Below are positions 1-8,221 of a stretch of 11,873 nucleotides of DNA, in pieces. Source of the stretch: Prevotellaceae bacterium (lineage in GTDB: Bacteria; Bacteroidota; Bacteroidia; Bacteroidales; UBA932); the NCBI GenBank assembly GCA_031288885.1, contig JAITQP010000270.1:1-11873 (forward strand), given 5' to 3'. The translations under genes and the position numbers were made by a program. The notes below the pieces were generated by a model. The model ran no database searches and had not been told where the DNA came from. It saw only the letters and a list, made by a program, of their open reading frames with translations. How positions within the stretch are numbered: position 1 is the first letter of the stretch; the number at the start of each line of letters is the position of its first letter.

Positions 1-39
1 GGGGAGAGTTTTTTGAGAAGAATTTTAGAGTAACAAAAA

Positions 40-1242
40 ATGTTGAACACCGTAGAAGAAGCCGTAGAAGACATCCGTAGCGGAAAATTTGTGATTGTGG
101 TGGATGACGAAGACCGCGAAAACGAGGGCGACCTCATTGCCGCGGCGGAGTTCATTACGCCCGACAAGGTGAACTTTATGCTCAACGAGGGGCGCGGGGT
201 GATCTGCGTTCCCATCACGGAGGAGCGCTGCCGCGCGCTGGAGCTCGACATGCAGGTGGCGCGCAACACCTCGACGCACGAAACGCCGTTCACGGTAACG
301 GTCGATTTGCTGGGGCACGGCTGCACCACCGGCGTATCGACGCACGACCGCGCCGCCACCATTCGCGCCTTAGCCAACCCCGCCATGAAGCCGGAGGACT
401 TTGGCCGCCCGGGGCACATCAACCCGCTGCGGGCGCGGGACAGGGGCGTGCTGCGGCGGGCGGGGCACACCGAGGCCGCCATCGACCTTGCGCGCATGGC
501 GGGGCTGCAACCGGTGGGCGCGCTCATAGAGGTGATGAACCCCGACGGATCCATGGCGCGGCTACCACAGCTGGAAAAAGTTGCCCAAAAGTTCGACCTG
601 AAAATAATCTCCATCAGCGACATGATCGCCTACCGCCTCAAAACCGACAGCATTGTGGAGCGCGGCGACCGCGTTAGCCTCCCCACCGAGTGGGGCAGCT
701 TTGACCTCATCGTGTTCCGCCAAAAGTCAAACGGCATGGAGCACATGGCGCTGGTAAAGGGCGCGTGGGAGCGCGACGAGCCGGTGCTTGTCCGCGTGCA
801 CTCCTCGTGCGCCACCGGCGACATCCTCGGCTCGTGCCGCTGCGACTGCGGGGCGCAGCTCCACGAGGCGATGCGCATGGTGGAGCGGGAAGGGCGCGGC
901 GTAATTATCTACCTCAATCAGGAGGGGCGCGGCATTGGGCTGTTCAACAAAATCCACGCCTACAAGCTTCAGGAGCAGGGGTTAGACACGGTGGAGGCCA
1001 ACCTCGCCTTGGGCTTTGCCGCCGACGAGCGCGACTACGGCGTGGGCGCAAGCATGCTCCACGCCTTGGGCGTGCGCAAAATGAAGCTGATGTCCAACAA
1101 CCCCCTCAAGCGCAAGGGGCTGGAGGGCTACGACATAAAAGTCGTGGAAACGGTGCCTATCGTCATAACGCCCAACGAGTACAACCGCCGCTACCTGCAA
1201 ACAAAAGAGCAGAAAATGGGGCACACGCTGTTTTTGAATTAG
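40..1242 (+). CDS. ribBA: RibBA: DHBP synthase / GTP cyclohydrolase II
   Basis: Cytoplasmic bifunctional riboflavin-biosynthesis enzyme of 400 residues, the usual length for the fusion. The N-terminal half (about 1-200) converts ribulose 5-phosphate to 3,4-dihydroxy-2-butanone 4-phosphate. The C-terminal half (about 205-400) opens GTP to the diaminopyrimidine precursor. Visible in the first half are the acidic [10 protein letters not shown] loop (22-31), TTGVS (96-100) and RRAGHTEAA (139-147). In the second half the zinc cysteines are C257, C268 and C270 with the same spacing as E. coli RibA C54/C65/C67; RGIGL follows, and Y308 and R331 match the catalytic Tyr/Arg spacing. The ATG at 40 is chosen because the protein then begins directly with the conserved N-terminus; its leader is A-rich without a clear Shine-Dalgarno. 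The next gene starts 11 bases after the stop, suggesting co-transcription. R135 sits where the family normally has Gly (GGVLRR). Confidence 0.97.
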   Translation: MLNTVEEAVEDIRSGKFVIVVDDEDRENEGDLIAAAEFITPDKVNFMLNEGRGVICVPITEERCRALELDMQVARNTSTHETPFTVTVDLLGHGCTTGVSTHDRAATIRALANPAMKPEDFGRPGHINPLRARDRGVLRRAGHTEAAIDLARMAGLQPVGALIEVMNPDGSMARLPQLEKVAQKFDLKIISISDMIAYRLKTDSIVERGDRVSLPTEWGSFDLIVFRQKSNGMEHMALVKGAWERDEPVLVRVHSSCATGDILGSCRCDCGAQLHEAMRMVEREGRGVIIYLNQEGRGIGLFNKIHAYKLQEQGLDTVEANLALGFAADERDYGVGASMLHALGVRKMKLMSNNPLKRKGLEGYDIKVVETVPIVITPNEYNRRYLQTKEQKMGHTLFLN

Positions 1243-1253
1243 AATTAAAAGAA

Positions 1254-1805
1254 ATGTTGCTACCGATTTACCTGTACGGCGCCTCCGCCTTGCGCAAGCG
1301 GACGGAGGAAGTTACGCCGGATTACCCGCAGCTCCGCCAGCTGCTGTCCAACCTTTGGGAAACGCTCTACCACGCGGATGGCGTGGGCTTGGCAGCCCCG
1401 CAGGTGGGGGTGAATATCCGCCTCTTTGTGGTGGATGTGGACTGCCTTTCGGAGAAATTTCCCGATGGGAAAGGGTTTAAAAGGACGTTTATCAACGCCC
1501 GCATGGTGGAGGAGGAGGGCGAAGAGTGGGCGTACGAGGAGGGCTGCCTGAGCGTCCCCAAAATTCACGAAAACGTGAAGCGCCCCGCGCGCGTCCACCT
1601 GCGCTACTGCGACGAAAACTTCGTGGAGCACGACGAGTGGTTTGACGGCATCCGCGCCCGCGTCATTCAGCACGAGTACGACCACCTTGAGGGGCGGCTG
1701 TTCGTAGATAAGCTTCCCCCCATACGCAAGCAGCTGCTCAAGTCAAAGCTGCTAAAGGTAAGCAAGGGCGAGGTTTCCGCCGCCTACCGAACAAAAATGA
1801 GTTAG
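1254..1805 (+). CDS. def: Peptide deformylase
   Basis: Cytoplasmic metalloenzyme that removes the N-formyl group from the initiator Met of nascent proteins. The 183-residue product has all three family motifs: GVGLAAPQ (43-50), EGCLS (96-100, metal ligand C98) and HEYDH (140-144, two His ligands and the catalytic Glu). Length and motif spacing are normal. The reading frame is open far upstream inside ribBA, but the ATG at 1254, just after the ribBA stop, gives the standard N-terminus with conserved leucine/proline/isoleucine residues, so the longer frame is not used. It probably shares the ribBA transcript. No convincing terminator follows directly: only a 5-bp AAGAG/CTCTT stem near 1810 without a T-run. 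Read-through could therefore reach the terminator at 2261-2297. Confidence 0.97.
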   Translation: MLLPIYLYGASALRKRTEEVTPDYPQLRQLLSNLWETLYHADGVGLAAPQVGVNIRLFVVDVDCLSEKFPDGKGFKRTFINARMVEEEGEEWAYEEGCLSVPKIHENVKRPARVHLRYCDENFVEHDEWFDGIRARVIQHEYDHLEGRLFVDKLPPIRKQLLKSKLLKVSKGEVSAAYRTKMS

Positions 1806-1952
1806 GGGTAAGAGAAGCTCTTCCGTTAATTAACATTCTAAATCTGTCTCCCCACAATTTTTTATCAACTTTGATATAATGCTTATTTTCAGCACGATAT
1901 AAAGAAAATCGTTCGGGTTTTGGTGTTTAATGCATCGTTAAAATGATTTTTT

Positions 1953-1960
1953 TACTTTTG
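1953..1960 (+). promoter_or_regulatory. Candidate Bacteroidota -7 box TACTTTTG (upstream of two)
   Basis: Exact match to TAnnTTTG in an AT-rich intergenic stretch. A TTTG at 1919-1922 is about 10 bases too far upstream for the usual -33 spacing, so this is a weaker candidate than the box at 1989-1996. It may be a tandem promoter or chance. Confidence 0.3.
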
Positions 1961-1988
1961 AGGAGCGTATCATGAGCATAATTTTTCT

Positions 1989-1996
1989 TACATTTG
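1989..1996 (+). promoter_or_regulatory. Candidate Bacteroidota -7 box TACATTTG
   Basis: Exact match to TAnnTTTG, followed by GCAGC as in many Bacteroidota promoters. It would start a transcript near 2003, about 38 bases before the ATG of the small frame at 2041. No TTTG sits at the expected -33 distance, which lowers confidence. A transcript from here would contain the CA tract and reach the hairpin at 2261-2297. Confidence 0.45.
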
Positions 1997-2040
1997 CAGC
2001 ACCTAACCTTTAACATCGCTATACCTAAAAACCGTAAGAA

Positions 2041-2220
<180 letters not shown>

Positions 2221-2260
2221 AATTTAGTTGTCTTGCAATAGCTTGGAGTTTTTATTTTGG

Positions 2261-2297
2261 AGTGAATGGTCAAATGCTTTGTCCATTCGCTTTTTTT
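2261..2297 (+). terminator. Intrinsic terminator or attenuator in the susC leader
   Basis: Two 14-base arms, AGTGAATGGTCAAA (2261-2274) and TTTGTCCATTCGCT (2278-2291), pair with one G-T wobble and one T-T mismatch around a TGC loop. A run of seven T follows (2291-2297). The form is that of a factor-independent terminator reading on the plus strand. It lies 40 bases after the small frame's stop and 175 bases before susC. It may end read-through from ribBA-def, end a short leader RNA, or act as a regulated attenuator. Confidence 0.75.
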
Positions 2298-2395
2298 ATG
2301 CCTGCAGGCGTAGCATTGCCTCCGCATATACGCAGCAGTGTTGCACCGTTCCCGCCACTATCTTCCCGCACAAACATCCGCATTCCTAACGCTAT

Positions 2396-2437
2396 GGCAG
2401 CTCGCAGGAGCGCTCTCCTGTTGCCTGCTATTTTTTT
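2396..2437 (+). promoter_or_regulatory. Second hairpin with T-run upstream of susC
   Basis: CAGGAG (2405-2410) pairs with CTCCTG (2415-2420) around a CGCT loop, and GGCA (2396-2399) can extend it with TGCC (2422-2425) across an internal loop. Alternatively GCAGG (2404-2408) can pair with CCTGC (2424-2428), just before seven T at 2431-2437. The competing folds followed by a T-run resemble a weak terminator/antiterminator, but the stems are short and this could be chance. Confidence 0.3.
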
Positions 2438-2472
2438 CAATCCTTTTTTTATTTACCCAAAAACATTTTATT

Positions 2473-5400
2473 ATGAACAAAAAGTTACTCGATCAAAATC
2501 GGGCAGGGCAGCTTACATCCTCCCCTGCTCCGGCGGTCAACGGTAGGCGTGGGCGCATGAGGCGTTTGCTGCTGCCGTGGCTGCTATGCGCCCTGCTACC
2601 GCTGTCGCTGGGCGCGCAAAACCTCAACGTTTCCGGAACGGTGCTCGACGGCAAGAGCGAGCCTGTGGTGGGGGCGAGCGTTGTGGTCAAAGGCTCCACC
2701 GTGGGCGTTACCACCGACGCAAGCGGCGGCTACACCATCAGCGCACCCGCCGACGCAACGCTGGTGTTCTCCTTTCTTGGCCTGACCACGCGGGAGGAGC
2801 CGGTTAACGGGCGCGGGCGCGTGGACGTTACGCTGGCCGAAGGCGACCAAGCTATTGATGAGGTGATTGTGGTGGCGTTTGGCGTCACAAAGCGGGAGGC
2901 GTTTACAGGGTCAGTAGGCGTTGTTAGCTCAAACAGCATTAAGCTGAGCCAGCAACCCAACCCCATCCAAATGCTTGCAGGGCAGGTTGCCGGCGTGCAG
3001 CTGTCGAACACTACAAACCAGTTTGGAGCTTCGCCCTCCATCCTTATTCGCGGTTTTGGCTCTATTTCGTCGGGTAACGACCCTCTTTACGTTGTTGACG
3101 GTATGCCCTACGATGGGAACCTGAACAACCTGAACCCCGCAGACATTGAGTCGATGACTGTGCTGAAGGACGCCGCCTCCAACGCGCTGTACGGGGCGCG
3201 CGGCGCAAACGGCGTGGTAATGATTACGACTAAGAAAGCGCAAAGCGGAAGCTCAACCATTACGTTCGACGCAAAAGTGGGGGTCAACTCGGTGGCGCTG
3301 AAAACGTATGACTACATCAAAGATCCGGCGGTATGGTACGAAACGGTTTACAAATCGCTCTACAACCAGCAAATATCGCTTCCGGAAAACCCCAAAACAC
3401 CGGCGGGGGCGCACGAGTATGCCAACGGGGTGGTGTCGGGGAGCACCAACAACTATTTGGTCTATACGGTACCGGAGGGTCAAGATTTCATTGGCGTTGA
3501 CGGCAAGATTAACCCCGCCGCTACGCTGGGCAGGCTGGTGTCCGTTGATGGACAGGACTACTGGATAGCGCCCGAAGACTGGCTTGAAGAGGGCACCAAA
3601 ACGGGCGTCCGGCAGGAGTATAACCTTAACATTTCGGGTGGCGATACAAAGTTCAGCTACATGGCGTCGATGGGCTACCTGAAAAACGAAGGTATCACCA
3701 CAGGGTCGTCGATGGATCGCATTAGCGCCCGCCTGAAAAGCGAGTACCAAGCCAAAAAGTGGCTGCGCACCGGCGGCAACATGAGCTACACCAATAACGT
3801 ATATAATAAGGTGAGCGAGGGCACGCTTGGCTCTACCGGAAACATCTGGAGCATGGTTGCGGCTATGGGCCCCATTTATCCGGTTTACATCCGCGACGGG
3901 AACAAAAATATCATGCGGGACGAGTACGGCGAAATTATGTACGACTTCGGAAATACCATTACGGGGCTGAACCGTCCGTCGTTTGCCGGCTCCAACCCCA
4001 TCTTCCACAACAAGTATAACAAAAATCATACTTCGGAAAACGCCTTTTCCGGCACCGGCTTTGCGGACGTTAACATTTTTCAGGACTTGAAGATTACCAT
4101 CAACGGAGGCGTTAGCAACAACGAGTACCGCTATACCTCCGTAACCGACCCCTACGCCGAGCTGTACGGCACGACCAAGAACGGAGGATACGTTTACAAG
4201 TCGCACAGCCGCCAGCTGGCGTACAACCTCCAGCAGCTTGCGAACTACACCAAGGAAGTTGGCAGCCATAGCCTGAACCTCATGGCGGGACACGAGTACT
4301 ACCGCTACACCTACGGTACGCTGTCGGGCGTGAAAACCAAAATGTTTTCGTCGGGCAACACCGAGCTTGACGGGGCTATCATCGACGGAGGGCAAGCCTC
4401 GTCGTACACCAGCGTGTACAACAACGAGGGCTACTTCTTCCGTGCGCTGTACGACTACGCCGACAAGCTGTTCTTCTCCGGCTCGTTCCGCAGGGACGCC
4501 TCCTCGCGCTTTGCCGTGGAGAACCGCTGGGGCAACTTCTGGAGCCTTGGCGGCGCATGGGTGGTGAGCAAGGAAAGCTGGTTTGAGGCGCCCCTCCTCG
4601 ACATGCTGAAGGTGAAAGCCAGCGTTGGCTCGCAAGGAAACGACAACATCGGGAGCTACCGCTACTCCGACCAGTACAACATTACGAACTCGGGCGGGGA
4701 AGTCTCCCTTGTGTTTAGCGAAAAAGGCAAAAAGAATATTACGTGGGAAACCAACACAAACTTCAACGCCGGCGTTGACTTTAGCCTCCTCCACGGCCGC
4801 CTGAGCGGAACGTTCGACTTCTTCTACCGCCTGACCAGCGACATGCTGTTTGAGTTCTACGTGGCGCCCTCCAACGGCTACGCCTCCTACTTCGACAACA
4901 TTGGAGACATGCGCAACCGTGGGGTTGAGCTGGACTTGCGGGGAGACGTCATACGGACGAAAGACCTCGTGTGGAGCATGAACCTAAACGTTACGCACGT
5001 ATCGAACAAGGTGCTTTCGCTGCCCGCCGAGCGAAAAACGCTTGAGGTGGAAGGCTACGAGGGCTACACGTGGGACGACACGCGGTTTACCGTTGCCGGA
5101 AACTACACCTCCTTTATCGGGGAGGGGCTTCCGCTGTACAACTTCTACGCCCGCAAGTACGCCGGCGTGAACGAGGAGGGCGTTTCGACGTGGTACAAAG
5201 ATATTCTTGATGACGACGGCAACGTTACGGGTCAGGAAACCACCACCACCTTCGCCGAGGGAACGCACTACCTGTGCGGCACGGCGATGCCCAAGGTGTA
5301 CGGCGGCTTTGGAACAGCGCTACAGTGGAAAGGATTTGACGTGTCGCTCAACTTCAACTACCAGCTTGGCGGGCTGGTGTACGACTACGGCTACGCCTCC

Positions 5401-5778
5401 GTCATGGCGTCGCCCAGCGCCACCTTTGGCGGCAACATACATAAGGATTTGCTGAACGCATGGAGCGCCGAGAACACCTCGTCCGACATTCCACGCCTCA
5501 ACGCCGGAGACGCCAACCAAAACGGATTGTCGGACAGGTTTCTCACCTCGGCGAGCTTCCTCAACCTGCAAAACGTCAACGTGGGCTACACGCTGCCCGA
5601 ACGCCTCACCAAGCCCCTTGGCGTTGCGTCGCTACGGGTGTACGCCTCCGTAGAAAATGCATGGTACGTTTCGGCGCGGCAAGGTCTTGACCCGCGCTAC
5701 TCCTTCACCGGAGCAACCAACAATCAAACATACTCGCCCATTCGCACCGTTTCCGGCGGGTTAACCATTCAATTCTAA
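2473..5778 (+). CDS. SusC/RagA-family TonB-dependent outer-membrane transporter
   Basis: Outer-membrane importer of 1101 residues, energised by TonB and partnered with the SusD-like protein downstream. A signal peptide follows a charged N-terminal extension (basic at 25-31, hydrophobic 32-47, cleavage near LGA-Q49). A carboxypeptidase-regulatory-like beta domain spans about 51-122 (VSGTVLDGKSEPVVGASVVV). A TonB-box-like DEVIVVAFG (129-137) and the plug (about 139-256) follow, with YVVDG, VLKDAASNALYGARG and NGVVMITTK. The rest is a 22-strand-type barrel ending in GGLTIQF with the terminal aromatic typical of barrel proteins. ATG 2473 is preferred: it follows an AT-rich leader, and a frame open from GTG 2338 would put hairpins inside the gene. 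ATG 2557, immediately before the hydrophobic segment, is a possible alternative. The substrate is unknown; no CAZyme, protease or sigma/anti-sigma pair is visible nearby. Confidence 0.95.
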   Translation: MNKKLLDQNRAGQLTSSPAPAVNGRRGRMRRLLLPWLLCALLPLSLGAQNLNVSGTVLDGKSEPVVGASVVVKGSTVGVTTDASGGYTISAPADATLVFSFLGLTTREEPVNGRGRVDVTLAEGDQAIDEVIVVAFGVTKREAFTGSVGVVSSNSIKLSQQPNPIQMLAGQVAGVQLSNTTNQFGASPSILIRGFGSISSGNDPLYVVDGMPYDGNLNNLNPADIESMTVLKDAASNALYGARGANGVVMITTKKAQSGSSTITFDAKVGVNSVALKTYDYIKDPAVWYETVYKSLYNQQISLPENPKTPAGAHEYANGVVSGSTNNYLVYTVPEGQDFIGVDGKINPAATLGRLVSVDGQDYWIAPEDWLEEGTKTGVRQEYNLNISGGDTKFSYMASMGYLKNEGITTGSSMDRISARLKSEYQAKKWLRTGGNMSYTNNVYNKVSEGTLGSTGNIWSMVAAMGPIYPVYIRDGNKNIMRDEYGEIMYDFGNTITGLNRPSFAGSNPIFHNKYNKNHTSENAFSGTGFADVNIFQDLKITINGGVSNNEYRYTSVTDPYAELYGTTKNGGYVYKSHSRQLAYNLQQLANYTKEVGSHSLNLMAGHEYYRYTYGTLSGVKTKMFSSGNTELDGAIIDGGQASSYTSVYNNEGYFFRALYDYADKLFFSGSFRRDASSRFAVENRWGNFWSLGGAWVVSKESWFEAPLLDMLKVKASVGSQGNDNIGSYRYSDQYNITNSGGEVSLVFSEKGKKNITWETNTNFNAGVDFSLLHGRLSGTFDFFYRLTSDMLFEFYVAPSNGYASYFDNIGDMRNRGVELDLRGDVIRTKDLVWSMNLNVTHVSNKVLSLPAERKTLEVEGYEGYTWDDTRFTVAGNYTSFIGEGLPLYNFYARKYAGVNEEGVSTWYKDILDDDGNVTGQETTTTFAEGTHYLCGTAMPKVYGGFGTALQWKGFDVSLNFNYQLGGLVYDYGYASVMASPSATFGGNIHKDLLNAWSAENTSSDIPRLNAGDANQNGLSDRFLTSASFLNLQNVNVGYTLPERLTKPLGVASLRVYASVENAWYVSARQGLDPRYSFTGATNNQTYSPIRTVSGGLTIQF

Positions 5779-5802
5779 TTAACCATTAAAAAAATAGAAG
5801 CA

Positions 5803-7545
5803 ATGAAAAAGATAATTTACACACTGTGTATTTGCTGTACGCTTGGACTGTCAAGCTGTATAGAGGAGACGTTCCCGACCAGCTTCGCCATCGAATCGCA
5901 GGTGGCAGCGTCGCCAACAGCCTTAGCGGCGCTGGTGAACTCCATCCCCAACATGATGGTAGGGCGCACCTACCCGGGGCTGAACGAAAGCGAATACTTC
6001 GGATACCCCGCGATGTGCGTTGCGCTGGAGGAAATGACGCAAGACGTGATAAATGCAGGATACGTTGGCTTCAACACCCTGTCCACCTACGCCCGCATGC
6101 AAAACCCCACGCACCAGCGGCAAAACTACCCGTGGTACACGCACTACGCCTACATCAAAAATACCAACGACGTGATTAAGCTCATAGACAAGGATACGCA
6201 GGACAAAACGGAGCAGGCATACCTTGGCGTTGCCTACGCATTCCGCGCATTCTACTACCTGAACTTAGTGCGCATGTTTGAGTATAAATATACGGAGCTG
6301 TGCCGGCCGGAAAGCGACGCCATCTACGGGCTGGGCGTGCCGATAGTAACGGAAGAAACAACCGAAGAGCAGGCAAAGAGCAACCCCCGCGCCACGGTGG
6401 AGGCAAACTACGAGCTGATTTTCTCCGATTTGGCGAAAGCCGAAAAGTACCTGACGGGCTACACCCCCGATAGCAAAGCTTTCCCCTCGCTGGCCTGCGT
6501 TTACGGGCTCTACGCGCGCGCCTACCTCGAAAGGGGGACTGCCGGCGTGAGCGGCGCCTACGCAAAAGCGGCAGAGTTTGCGCGGAGGGCAATTACCGAA
6601 AGCGGCTGCACGCCGCTGACGCAAGACCAGTGGGAAGACCCCGTTAACGGGTTTAACAACGCCACCTCGCAGAACTCGTGGATGTGGGGCGTTTGCATTA
6701 CCTCCGATAACATTGACCTCATAGGAAGCGATTTCTATGGCTTGATGATGGCCGAGCAAACGTGGACGGTTTACGGATGGCGAGTGGGCAGGAGCGCCTC
6801 TCGGAAGTTCTACGAAGCTATCCCCTACAGCGATTTCCGCAAGTACTCATGGCTGGATCCCGAATTCTACGGCGTCAACGATAATCCTCCCAGCGACCTC
6901 TGCCATGGACATGAGTACAAGCTGGCCATGCCGGCGGCAACGTTGAGGGGAAACATCACCAAAAGTAGCGGATTTACCGGTTTTCCGTGGATATACAACC
7001 CCATTAAATTCCGCCCTGCCGAAGGCAGCTACTCTGATAAGACCACCGGCTCTGCTATGGACTTCCCAATGATGCGCGTGGAGGAGATGTACCTCATAGA
7101 AGCGGAGGCCACCGCCTACACCGACCAGAGCACGGCAGCGAGGCTGCTGAATGAATTCATGGCGTACCGCATCACCGACGGCTCCTACGACTGTGCGCCC
7201 AAAAACACATCGGTGCAGGCGCTGGTGGATGAAATCATTTTCCAGAAGCGGGTGGAGCTTTGGGGCGAAGGTCTCAACTACTACGACGCCAAGCGTCTTC
7301 AGCTGGGCATGCACCGCGGATACAAGGGCGTCAACGCTTCGCAGTACTACGTTACGTTTGACATTGATGGCATCTTCCCGCTTTGGAATTGCCGTATCCC
7401 AGAATCGGAAAAGCAGGGCAACCCGGCAATAATCCTCAACCCTACGCCGCTTACCGCGGCAACGCTCAACGTATACTGGGCAAAAAACAATACTACGCTG
7501 ACGCAATACTATGGGTGCGATTTGAGCAACCCAGACGGAGAGTAG
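5803..7545 (+). CDS. SusD/RagB-family nutrient-binding surface lipoprotein
   Basis: Product of 580 residues, normal for the family. A lipoprotein signal MKKIIYTLCICCTLGLSSC places the lipidated Cys at 19 (lipobox LSSC). SusD proteins are TPR-like, helix-rich lids over the SusC barrel that bind substrate at the cell surface. Family features are helical segments such as AYLGVAYAFRAFYYLNLVRM near 144-163, EEMYLIEAEA in the C-terminal half, ELWGEGLNYYDAKRL, and a C-terminal P-L-W..RIPESE..GNP stretch like the usual IP..E...NP. The ATG lies 24 bases after the susC stop, behind an A-rich leader, so the two genes are surely one operon. The mature sequence gives no hint of the ligand. Transcription should end at the hairpin at 7579-7624. 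Confidence 0.95.
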   Translation: MKKIIYTLCICCTLGLSSCIEETFPTSFAIESQVAASPTALAALVNSIPNMMVGRTYPGLNESEYFGYPAMCVALEEMTQDVINAGYVGFNTLSTYARMQNPTHQRQNYPWYTHYAYIKNTNDVIKLIDKDTQDKTEQAYLGVAYAFRAFYYLNLVRMFEYKYTELCRPESDAIYGLGVPIVTEETTEEQAKSNPRATVEANYELIFSDLAKAEKYLTGYTPDSKAFPSLACVYGLYARAYLERGTAGVSGAYAKAAEFARRAITESGCTPLTQDQWEDPVNGFNNATSQNSWMWGVCITSDNIDLIGSDFYGLMMAEQTWTVYGWRVGRSASRKFYEAIPYSDFRKYSWLDPEFYGVNDNPPSDLCHGHEYKLAMPAATLRGNITKSSGFTGFPWIYNPIKFRPAEGSYSDKTTGSAMDFPMMRVEEMYLIEAEATAYTDQSTAARLLNEFMAYRITDGSYDCAPKNTSVQALVDEIIFQKRVELWGEGLNYYDAKRLQLGMHRGYKGVNASQYYVTFDIDGIFPLWNCRIPESEKQGNPAIILNPTPLTAATLNVYWAKNNTTLTQYYGCDLSNPDGE

Positions 7546-7578
7546 CTACGTGTTTTCCATCCTCGTGAGGTAAGTACA

Positions 7579-7624
7579 AAAAAGAGAACTTTCGGAAACC
7601 TTGCTCCGAAAGTTCTCTTTTTTT
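7579..7624. terminator. Bidirectional intrinsic terminator
   Basis: GAGAACTTTCGGA (7585-7597) and TCCGAAAGTTCTC (7606-7618) form a perfect 13-bp stem with an 8-base loop, flanked by an A-run (7579-7584) and a T-run (7619-7624). It is symmetric and lies between convergent genes, so it can end the SusC/SusD transcript on the plus strand and the 8221-7649 gene on the minus strand. Confidence 0.93.
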
Positions 7625-7648
7625 GCGCATAAAGCCCATCTCGAACGG

Positions 7649-8221
7649 CTACACAATCTTTCCGTCACTCTTAACCGTAACGGTGTTGGCGCCTCTCATA
7701 ATAATTTTGTCTTGACGCAGAAAATCTTGTCGCTCCCTTTGGCTGATTATGTTACTATGGAAGTCAACTTTTCTGCGAGGAAAAGATATTACCGCGTGAA
7801 CTCTTTTATCAGGCTCAAGCAGGTTGCGGTCGCGAAATAATTTGACCGTCTTAACAATTTGCGCTTTGGCAGAGGCAAAGTAGCTGGAAATATTTTTAGG
7901 TTTGCAATCTTTCAGCTCCACAAACAGCACCCATGTATTGGGGGTTGAATTTGTTGGGTATAATACGCATTCGCAGTGTTCTATTTCCCTGTTTTGGTCG
8001 TCCATGAGGCATTGTTCGCCAAAAATGGAGGTGGTAATATTCAAGCGCGCCTCATTCTTCAGCGTGAGCACATCCATATCTTCAGGCTTGGTATTGCACA
8101 CTTCAACCTTTCTTTTGGATTGGGTTCTTTCGGTGTAATCCATCACGTATATTTCGCCATCGGAATACACCACATGCTTAATTTTACCGGCGGGCAGGGC
8201 AGCGTCTAAATTACTTCTCAT
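7649..8221 (-). CDS. Uncharacterised protein with possible PD-(D/E)xK-like site
   Basis: A 190-residue protein I do not recognise as a named family. Its ATG lies inside the end of the ATPase gene (11-base overlap), so the two are translationally linked. A predicted strand WVLFVELKDC (97-106) contains E102-L103-K104, the E-x-K form of the PD-(D/E)xK nuclease core. An acidic residue on the preceding strand (E84, in HCECVLY) and Q121 in the following helix (AKAQIVKTV) fit the arrangement of that fold, but there is no classic PD, and other readings are possible. The tail is polar and basic (FPRRK, QRERQDFLRQDK). No signal peptide or membrane segment is seen, so it should be cytoplasmic. The pairing suggests an effector or substrate-handling partner for the ATPase. 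Confidence 0.8.
   Translation of the reverse strand: MRSNLDAALPAGKIKHVVYSDGEIYVMDYTERTQSKRKVEVCNTKPEDMDVLTLKNEARLNITTSIFGEQCLMDDQNREIEHCECVLYPTNSTPNTWVLFVELKDCKPKNISSYFASAKAQIVKTVKLFRDRNLLEPDKRVHAVISFPRRKVDFHSNIISQRERQDFLRQDKIIMRGANTVTVKSDGKIV

Noticed and set aside
765..1253. N-terminal extension of peptide deformylase back into ribBA.
   Set aside because: This part is an out-of-frame shadow of ribBA; the conserved N-terminus begins at ATG 1254.
2338..2472. Extending SusC upstream to GTG 2338.
   Set aside because: It would place a hydrophobic stretch and two T-runs before a normal signal peptide; ATG 2473 after an AT-rich leader fits the family better.
2262..2546. Plus-strand 94-residue frame from GTG 2262 as an independent gene.
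   Set aside because: Its start lies within the terminator stem and it overlaps susC; it shows no domain. It is of interest only as the continuation of the leader frame if the CA tract changes length.
3253..4794. 513-residue minus-strand frame inside susC.
   Set aside because: Antisense shadow produced by GC-rich codon usage; the plus strand encodes the plug and barrel of a clear family.
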